DNA from: Saprospirales bacterium
GTDB lineage: Bacteria; Bacteroidota; Bacteroidia; Chitinophagales; Saprospiraceae
Direction: 5' to 3'
Assembly: GCA_003559985.1 (NCBI GenBank)
Contig: PWJP01000136.1
Coordinates: 1 to 11,203, forward strand
DNA length: 11,203 bases
The position numbers were made by a program, and so were the translations under genes. Shown piece after piece: positions 6,774 through 11,203 of the stretch. The notes below the pieces were generated by a model. The model did no database searches. It was not told where the DNA came from and saw only the letters and a program-made list of their open reading frames with translations. How positions within the stretch are numbered: position 1 is the stretch's first letter; the number at the start of each line of letters is the position of its first letter.

Positions 6774-7163
6774 TTAATTATTTTTGTCTGCAAGATTGAA
6801 TAATGCAATTCCTGCAATCGCTCCTGCAATATTAAACAATATATCCCAACTTTCATAATTCCGGCCGGGAATCGCGAATTCCTGAACGAACTCGAGTATA
6901 GTCCCGTAAACCATACAAGCAAGGACTCCAAGGATCTGCTGCTTCTTGTGTTGACTCTCTGTCTGATTTTTGTGTCTTCGACCATGCAGGTACTTTCCCA
7001 GCAAAAAGGTCATAATTCCGTAGAACAGAAAGTGAACCGCCTTATCAATGTGCGGGATTTCTACCGGAACTCCATCGATTGATCTGCCCGGTAAGAGAGA
7101 AAGCACAGCGACCAAAACAACCCACATCCAAAACAACCAGCTGTACTTTTTTCCCCGCTTCAA
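6774..7163 (-). CDS. VanZ-like family small membrane protein
   Basis: A 129-residue inner-membrane protein with four predicted helices, roughly residues 8-25, 43-59, 78-97 and 107-124. It shows the VanZ-like pattern: an early LSLLPG, then IPHIDKAVHFLFYGIM at 36-51 with the conserved D-K-x-x-H-F-x-x-Y, and GRNYESWDILFNIAGAIAG at 100-118 with conserved Arg, Asp and Asn. The name comes from the teicoplanin-resistance protein VanZ, but most family members, including this one, have no known function, and the context does not suggest antibiotic resistance. The start is TTG (7161-7163); it gives the lysine-rich N-terminus expected before the first helix. The first ATG would be residue 13, inside that helix. 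It lies between gcvH (73 bases upstream) and tonB (two bases downstream) in one operon. Confidence 0.82.
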   Translation of the reverse strand: MKRGKKYSWLFWMWVVLVAVLSLLPGRSIDGVPVEIPHIDKAVHFLFYGIMTFLLGKYLHGRRHKNQTESQHKKQQILGVLACMVYGTILEFVQEFAIPGRNYESWDILFNIAGAIAGIALFNLADKNN

Positions 7164-7202
7164 TATAAAAGACCTTTGTCCTTACAGTTATGAGATTCAG
7201 CC

Positions 7203-7228
7203 GGGGCGTTTTTTGGTGTAAGTGCCCC
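7203..7228. other. Inverted repeat in the gcvH-vanZ spacer
   Basis: GGGGC (7203-7207) and GCCCC (7224-7228) can pair around a 16-base loop. The T-run that follows (7233-7238) is on the plus strand, so for the gcvH transcript this is not a classical terminator. It could be an RNA processing or stability element that separates gcvH from vanZ expression. Weak evidence. Confidence 0.3.
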
Positions 7229-7236
7229 TAAATTTT

Positions 7237-7626
7237 TTACGAAACCAACTCTTCGTAGGCTTCAGCTGAAAGCAAATCGTCCAATTCTGAGTCGTCGGAA
7301 ATCTTAATTTTCACAATCCAACCCTCTCCATAGGGGTCTTCGTTGATGAGCGCGGGGTTGTCCCCGTCGTCCTCGGTGATATTGGGATTGACTTCCAGCA
7401 CTTCACCACTCACGGGAGTGTACATATCAGAGGTTGTCTTAACAGCCTCAATAATTCCGAGTACGTCCCCTTTTTCGAGTTCATCGCCCACGGTATCGAC
7501 CTCCACATAAACGATGTCTCCGAGCTCGCCCTGAGCAAAATCTGTGATGCCGATGGTTGCGGTATCACCGGATACTTTAATCCACTCGTGCTCCTCGGTG
7601 TACTTTAGATCCTTTGGTATATTCAT
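7237..7626 (-). CDS. gcvH: Glycine cleavage system H protein
   Basis: The lipoyl-carrying shuttle of the glycine cleavage system. It takes the aminomethyl group from the P protein (glycine decarboxylase) and passes it to the T protein, and is reoxidised by the L protein; cytoplasmic. The 129 residues match the family. EEHEWIKVSGDTATIGITDF at 11-30 is the standard H-protein opening, and GDIVYVEVDTVGD follows at 36-48. The lipoyl site is EAVKTTSDMYTPVSGEV at 60-76, with Lys63 as the modified residue. The C-terminus has GEGWIVKIKISD near 100-111. The ATG is preceded by an A-rich leader. It is the first gene of the operon with vanZ and tonB and has the best promoter in the window. The other gcv genes are absent, which is normal where gcvH stands apart. 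H proteins can also serve as lipoyl donors, but nothing here points to that. Confidence 0.97.
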   Translation of the reverse strand: MNIPKDLKYTEEHEWIKVSGDTATIGITDFAQGELGDIVYVEVDTVGDELEKGDVLGIIEAVKTTSDMYTPVSGEVLEVNPNITEDDGDNPALINEDPYGEGWIVKIKISDDSELDDLLSAEAYEELVS

Positions 7627-7694
7627 TTTCTGTCAAATTGTTATTTCTGAAATCATTGGTTAAAAACCCACTGCCGGATTTTGTAAAATCGGAC

Positions 7695-7724
7695 CAAAAT
7701 TAAGCGAAATTTCTGACTGCACAA
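7695..7724 (-). promoter_or_regulatory. Bacteroidota-type promoter of the gcvH operon
   Basis: On the minus strand TTG (7724-7722) is followed after 19 bases by TAATTTTG (7702-7695), an exact match to TAnnTTTG with consensus spacing. The start of transcription would be near 7688, giving a leader of about 60 bases before the gcvH ATG. This is the strongest promoter call in the window. Confidence 0.65.
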
Positions 7725-7764
7725 CCCCAGGGTTTATTTATATGAGATTAATTTTCCGGGACGC

Positions 7765-7811
7765 GGTTGATAATGATGGTTTTGGGTGTCGGGCAATTTA
7801 GGATATCAACC
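7765..7811. repeat. 8-bp inverted repeat in the gcvH/menF divergent spacer
   Basis: GGTTGATA (7765-7772) and TATCAACC (7804-7811) are perfect reverse complements 31 bases apart. They lie upstream of both divergent promoters. They could be half-sites of an operator, but an 8-bp pair in a spacer this long is not rare by chance. Confidence 0.25.
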
Positions 7812-7851
7812 AGTCTAATGTGGGCATAATTTCCTAGCGATGAACTTTTAT

Positions 7852-7859
7852 TACTTTTG
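7852..7859 (+). promoter_or_regulatory. Putative -7 box for menF
   Basis: TACTTTTG is an exact TAnnTTTG match. The -33 element is weak: TTTC at 7830-7833, 18 bases upstream. Transcription would begin around 7866, leaving about 65 bases before the preferred menF ATG at 7931. Confidence 0.45.
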
Positions 7860-7930
7860 CAACTTCACCATGTGTATGGTTTTTGCCAGATTTTGGTAAG
7901 GACGAAAAATTGGTCAATTCAATCCAGTGT

Positions 7931-9013
7931 ATGACGCAAGATGAGTTGTTTGAAAAAGTATGTGACCACAATAAGGGGGGATTGCCCCTGGTATGTTACA
8001 GTTTTCCCGGAGAGTTGGAAGTGACCTGTATTTTGCAGGATAATACGGAGCACTATTGCTGCTCGGATTACACGGAAAGTGGATTTATGTTTGCTCCTTT
8101 TGACCCGGATGAAAAAAACTTCTACATTCCAACCGACCACGCACAAATGTTGCAGGCCCGAATTCCTGCAAAGGGCATCAATGAATCAAAAACCGGTCAG
8201 GTTCTAGATAGTGAACAATCTGATGAGGCTGCGAAAAAAGCCCATATGAAATTGGTAGAGGAAGGACTTTCTGCAATTGAAAAAGGAGTGATGCAAAAGG
8301 TGGTTTTGTCGCGGCGGGAGAAGCTTTCGGTAAAGTCGCTCGATCCCGTTACCACCTATAAAATACTCCTCGGCCTCTATCCCGACTCTTTTACCTACCT
8401 GTGGATGCATCCCAAAACAGGAACCTGGATGGGAGCCACCCCCGAGTCGCTGTTTCAACTCAATGGCCAGGTATTCAGCACCATGTCGCTGGCGGGAACG
8501 CGGCGAGTGGAGGATGAGAATAATGGAGATTGGACTGATAAAGAAATGGCGGAACAGCAATATGTCACGGATTTCATCAAAGACCAATTAGAACCGATTA
8601 CGGAGGATTTGTTTGTTTCCGAGCGGAGAACACATCGAGCGGGGAATCTGCTGCATTTGAAAAACGAGATAGGCGGCAGTTTAAAAGATGATCGGTTTCC
8701 TATAAAAAATCTCATAAAAGCACTTCACCCCACACCTGCTGTGTGTGGCTTTCCCAGGAAGGAATCACTGGAGTTTATTTTAGAGAATGAGGGATACGAC
8801 AGGGAGTTTTACGCGGGATTCACCGGGGAGATGAATATTTTACACCAGGGTCGTCAACGCACCAGGCTGTTTGTCAACTTACGGTGTTTAAAACTGTTGA
8901 AAAATGAGGCCCATTTGTTTGTGGGAGGCGGTATCACTGATAAATCCCGTCCCGAAGATGAGTGGAATGAGACGGTAGCCAAAAGCCAAACTGTCAAACG
9001 AAGCCTCATTTAA
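7931..9013 (+). CDS. menF: Isochorismate synthase (chorismate-binding enzyme)
   Basis: Converts chorismate to isochorismate with Mg2+, the first committed step of menaquinone synthesis; cytoplasmic. From the ATG at 7931 the protein is 360 residues. The chorismate-binding core fills its C-terminal two thirds: QKVVLSRRE at 122-130 with Lys123 as the expected general base, MGATPESLF at 167-175, STMSLAGTRR at 183-192, HLKNEIGGSL at 242-251, LHPTPAVCGFPR at 265-276, YAGFTGEMN at 294-302 and GGGITDKSRPEDEWNETVAK at 332-351 with the Mg-binding glutamates. The frame remains open upstream to a TTG at 7883, adding 16 residues with no family resemblance. The ATG gives MTQDELFEKV, the kind of start I recall for Bacteroidota homologues, so I prefer it. 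No in-frame ATG exists further upstream before the TGA at 7841-7843. The sequence type and the menD neighbour (35 bases downstream) favour menaquinone over siderophore synthesis. Confidence 0.93.
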   Translation: MTQDELFEKVCDHNKGGLPLVCYSFPGELEVTCILQDNTEHYCCSDYTESGFMFAPFDPDEKNFYIPTDHAQMLQARIPAKGINESKTGQVLDSEQSDEAAKKAHMKLVEEGLSAIEKGVMQKVVLSRREKLSVKSLDPVTTYKILLGLYPDSFTYLWMHPKTGTWMGATPESLFQLNGQVFSTMSLAGTRRVEDENNGDWTDKEMAEQQYVTDFIKDQLEPITEDLFVSERRTHRAGNLLHLKNEIGGSLKDDRFPIKNLIKALHPTPAVCGFPRKESLEFILENEGYDREFYAGFTGEMNILHQGRQRTRLFVNLRCLKLLKNEAHLFVGGGITDKSRPEDEWNETVAKSQTVKRSLI

Positions 9014-9048
9014 ATTTTTCCCCCTGCTCTATATACTAATTTGTGTCG

Positions 9049-10806
9049 ATGTCAAAAGCAAAGATTTATTCCGATGTACCACTCGCTCAGACAGTGATTG
9101 ACCTCTGCAAAGCACATGGGGTCAGGCATGTGGTCATTTCACCCGGTAGCCGGAATGCCCCGCTCACCATAGGCTTTTCCCACGATCCATTTATTCATTG
9201 CTACAGTGTAGTGGATGAGCGAAGTGCAGGCTTTTTTGCCATGGGAGTTGCTCAGCGGTTGAGAGAGCCGGTGGCCGTGCTCTGCACCTCGGGAAGTGCG
9301 CTTTTGAATTACTACCCGGCCGTATCCGAAGCCTACTACAGTCACCTGCCATTGGTTGTACTGTCGGCCGACAGGCCTGAGCACCTCATAGGAATTGGCG
9401 ATGGACAGACCATCATTCAGGAGGATGTTTTTTCCAATCACATCCTGTATAGTGCAAACCTGAGGTCAATACCCAAATTGAGCTCGGTGGACCGTGATGA
9501 AAAGATGAGTGCCCTGGTGAGAGAAATCGAGGAGACCAATGTCGAAAAAGCGGCCAAAGCCCTTTCTCTCGCAAAGAATAAACCCGGCCCCGTGCACATC
9601 AACATTCCATTCGATGAACCACTGTACGGAACTACCTCAAAACCTGTAATCAATCTCTCCGAAGGGGTGAGTATTGAAAGCGAGGAAAAAAATAATACCT
9701 CAGCCGTGGATTTATCCGAATTCATGGAAATGTGGGAAAAATCGGAGCGAAAAATGGTGCTCTGCGGAGTGTTGTATCCGAACTCCCTCTCAGATGACAC
9801 CATTGATAAACTTGCTAAGGATAAGAGTGTGGTGGTTTTTACCGAAACAACGTCCAATTTTGACCATGCGGATTTTTTTCCCGGCATAGACAAAATCATC
9901 ATGCCGCTTGGTGAATCCAGATTGAAGGATTTGCAGCCCGATTTGCTTGTCACTTTTGGAGGCATGGTTATTTCCAAAAAGATCAAGGCGGTGCTGCGCA
10001 ATTTTCCACCGAAGTACCACTGGCATGTGGGAATGCAAAAGGCGAACGACACCTTTTTCTGCCTCAGCCACCACATTCAAATGAGCCCGGAGGCGTTTTT
10101 GTCCGAAATGCTTTCCTCCACCGGTACTGATAAAGAAAGCGGCTACCGTACCCACTGGGAGTCTGTAAAAAAGAGTCGGGGAAAAGCTCATGAAAAGTGG
10201 TTGGAGAAAATTGATTACAGCGATTTTACCGTTTTTGACGCCATTTTAAAATTACTACCCCAGGGCCATTCCATTCACGTCAGCAACAGCTCCACCATAC
10301 GTTACATGCAACTTTTCGAAAGGCCTGAGGGAGTGGAGTTTTTCTGTAATCGGGGCACCAGCGGAATTGATGGAAGTGTCAGCACGGCGGTGGGTTTTGC
10401 ATCAGTTAATGAGCGACCGACCTTACTCATTACGGGGGATTTGAGTTTTTTCTACGACAGCAATGGCCTTTGGAACAAATACGTCCCTGACAACTTTAAG
10501 GTTATTTTGGTCAACAACGGAGGCGGCGGCATATTCAGGATACTTCCCGGTGACAAGAACACCGAAAACTTTGACCGGTTTTTTGAAACCATACACGACC
10601 TGGACGCCTCTCATCTCTGCAAAATGTACGGGCTGGAATACGCGATGACCGATAATGAAAAGGATCTGATTCCGGCCCTTAAAAGCTTTTTCGACCACAA
10701 TACGGGACCCGCTTTGCTGGAAATCAAAACCCCTCGAAAATACAACGATGAGGTGCTGTTGGACTATTTCAAATACCTCGGCATGGAGCGTTGGGATCAG
10801 CAGTGA
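9049..10806 (+). CDS. menD: SEPHCHC synthase (2-succinyl-5-enolpyruvyl-6-hydroxy-3-cyclohexene-1-carboxylate synthase)
   Basis: A thiamine-diphosphate enzyme that adds the succinic semialdehyde unit from 2-oxoglutarate to isochorismate, releasing CO2; second step of the menaquinone route, cytoplasmic. From the ATG at 9049 it has 585 residues, slightly longer than E. coli MenD. It shows VISPGSRNAPL at 29-39, VDERSAGFFAMG at 55-66 with catalytic Glu57, and CTSGSALLNYYPAVSEAYYS at 79-98. FFCNRGTSGIDGSVSTAVG spans 431-449. GDLSFFYDSNGLW at 463-475 is the ThDP/Mg motif, and VNNGGGGIF lies at 488-496. A GTG two codons earlier (9043) is also possible; neither start has a clear Shine-Dalgarno sequence. 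It follows menF by 35 bases and is surely in the same operon. The C-terminus (EVLLDYFKYLGMERWDQQ) looks complete. Confidence 0.97.
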   Translation: MSKAKIYSDVPLAQTVIDLCKAHGVRHVVISPGSRNAPLTIGFSHDPFIHCYSVVDERSAGFFAMGVAQRLREPVAVLCTSGSALLNYYPAVSEAYYSHLPLVVLSADRPEHLIGIGDGQTIIQEDVFSNHILYSANLRSIPKLSSVDRDEKMSALVREIEETNVEKAAKALSLAKNKPGPVHINIPFDEPLYGTTSKPVINLSEGVSIESEEKNNTSAVDLSEFMEMWEKSERKMVLCGVLYPNSLSDDTIDKLAKDKSVVVFTETTSNFDHADFFPGIDKIIMPLGESRLKDLQPDLLVTFGGMVISKKIKAVLRNFPPKYHWHVGMQKANDTFFCLSHHIQMSPEAFLSEMLSSTGTDKESGYRTHWESVKKSRGKAHEKWLEKIDYSDFTVFDAILKLLPQGHSIHVSNSSTIRYMQLFERPEGVEFFCNRGTSGIDGSVSTAVGFASVNERPTLLITGDLSFFYDSNGLWNKYVPDNFKVILVNNGGGGIFRILPGDKNTENFDRFFETIHDLDASHLCKMYGLEYAMTDNEKDLIPALKSFFDHNTGPALLEIKTPRKYNDEVLLDYFKYLGMERWDQQ

Positions 10807-10849
10807 TTTGCAAAAAAGAATAAACCCACAGTAACGGTTCTGGTTATAA

Positions 10850-10917
10850 TATTCCGCGTGGCTGTATCGGATGCTCTGAAAAAAATGGGCTTGAGCGGTG
10901 GTCTGTATCGCGGAATA
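10850..10917. repeat. 9-bp inverted repeat between menD and menB
   Basis: TATTCCGCG (10850-10858) and CGCGGAATA (10909-10917) are perfect reverse complements around 50 bases. Within this span CTGTATCG occurs twice in direct orientation (10862-10869 and 10903-10910), the second copy running into the right arm. It could be an RNA stem in the menD-menB message, a protein-binding pair, or a very small mobile-element remnant. No clear target-site duplication was seen. Confidence 0.45.
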
Positions 10918-10930
10918 ATTAATTTTACAA

Positions 10931-10960
10931 TCCAATAGGCCCTTTGACCGGGGTATTGGA
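10931..10960 (+). other. Stem-loop upstream of menB
   Basis: TCCAATA (10931-10937) pairs with TATTGGA (10954-10960). Inside, CCC (10940-10942) can pair with GGG (10950-10952), leaving a seven-base loop. No T-run follows on either strand, so it is not a standard intrinsic terminator. It ends 74 bases before the menB ATG, where it could affect message processing or stability. Confidence 0.4.
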
Positions 10961-11034
10961 AGTCGGAAAGCTGGAAGGTTAATGGATTAAACGCCTTTCG
11001 AGGACTGTTTTTAGAAAAAAATATAAAAGAAGCA

Positions 11035-11203
11035 ATGAGCAAACCAAACTGGAAAGTAGCAAAAGAATACGGTGATATCACTTACAAAAAGAGCGGGGGA
11101 GTGGCCCGAATCGCCTTTAACAGGCCGGATGTTCGAAATGCATTCAGACCGGAGACCACCAACGAGCTCTACGATGCTTTTTACGATGCAAAAGAAGATG
11201 TCA
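11035..11203 (+). CDS. menB: 1,4-dihydroxy-2-naphthoyl-CoA synthase, 5' part
   Basis: Closes the second ring of the naphthoquinone nucleus from o-succinylbenzoyl-CoA; a crotonase-fold enzyme of the menaquinone pathway. Only the first 56 codons are inside the window; the rest is cut off by its right edge. The visible part has YGDITYKKSGGVARIAFNRP at residues 12-31, followed by DVRNAFRPETTNELYDAFYD. The NRPxVRNAFRPxT block is characteristic of MenB among crotonases. The ATG is preceded by an A-rich leader (AAAAAAATATAAAAGAAGC ending at 11033). It lies 228 bases after menD on the same strand, so it may share the menF-menD transcript, with the intervening repeats possibly modulating it. No strong separate promoter was seen. 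Confidence 0.93.
   Translation, partial: MSKPNWKVAKEYGDITYKKSGGVARIAFNRPDVRNAFRPETTNELYDAFYDAKEDV

Noticed and set aside
6774..7163. VanZ-like gene as a glycopeptide-resistance determinant
   Set aside because: There is no other van gene nearby, and the family is broad and mostly of unknown function; the housekeeping operon context argues against resistance.
7203..7238. GGGGC/GCCCC stem plus T-run as a terminator of gcvH
   Set aside because: The T-run is on the plus strand, downstream of the stem only for an antisense transcript; on the gcvH strand no T-run follows.
10804..10935. In-frame open extension of 43 codons after the menD TGA (stop-codon readthrough?)
   Set aside because: MenD already ends with a complete C-terminus, the extension matches nothing I recognise, and a stretch this long without a stop is not very unlikely by chance. 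It also overlaps the inverted repeat.
10423..11081. Minus-strand open frames over the end of menD and the spacer before menB
   Set aside because: They are largely antisense to conserved menD or menB codons and show no domain pattern.

Overview
This window looks like ordinary chromosome from a member of the Bacteroidota. Three things point there. The protein families have a Bacteroidota flavour: a TonB with long proline runs and a C-terminal pairing domain, a gcvH-vanZ-tonB cluster, and a menF-menD-menB order. Upstream sites match the Bacteroidota promoter form TTG-N19-TAnnTTTG. A-rich leaders stand in place of clear Shine-Dalgarno sequences. I cannot fix the class or genus from sequence alone. 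No tRNA, rRNA, CRISPR array, insertion sequence, phage gene or defence system was seen.

Layout from left to right. Positions 1-228 are gene-poor and carry a degenerate heptamer array. A class V (isopenicillin N epimerase-like) PLP enzyme follows on the minus strand (229-1581). It is divergent from acetoacetyl-CoA synthetase (1742-3715, plus), which is followed by a metallo-beta-lactamase-fold hydrolase of unknown substrate (3836-4690, plus). The isoprenyl diphosphate synthase gene uppS (4709-5461, minus) converges on that hydrolase. A non-coding stretch (5462-5871) holds a strong intrinsic terminator for the next transcript. That transcript is a minus-strand operon, gcvH (7237-7626), vanZ-like (6774-7163), tonB (5872-6771), driven by a near-consensus promoter at 7695-7724. 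Divergent from gcvH, the plus strand carries menaquinone genes: menF (best start 7931), menD (9049 or 9043), a 228-bp spacer with inverted repeats, and the first 56 codons of menB, cut by the window edge.

Functionally, menF, menD and menB are steps of the o-succinylbenzoate route from chorismate to menaquinone. Acetoacetyl-CoA synthetase activates acetoacetate for central or lipid metabolism. UppS makes the lipid carrier for cell-wall and surface glycans. TonB powers uptake across the outer membrane. GcvH carries the lipoyl arm of glycine cleavage.

I found no convincing new system. The points most worth a second look are: the second transmembrane helix and entirely acidic linker in TonB; the paired repeats between menD and menB; the uncertain N-terminus of the PLP enzyme, whose TTG start overlaps a promoter-like box; an 11-bp inverted repeat flanking that gene; and a three-codon ORF overlapping the start of acetoacetyl-CoA synthetase.
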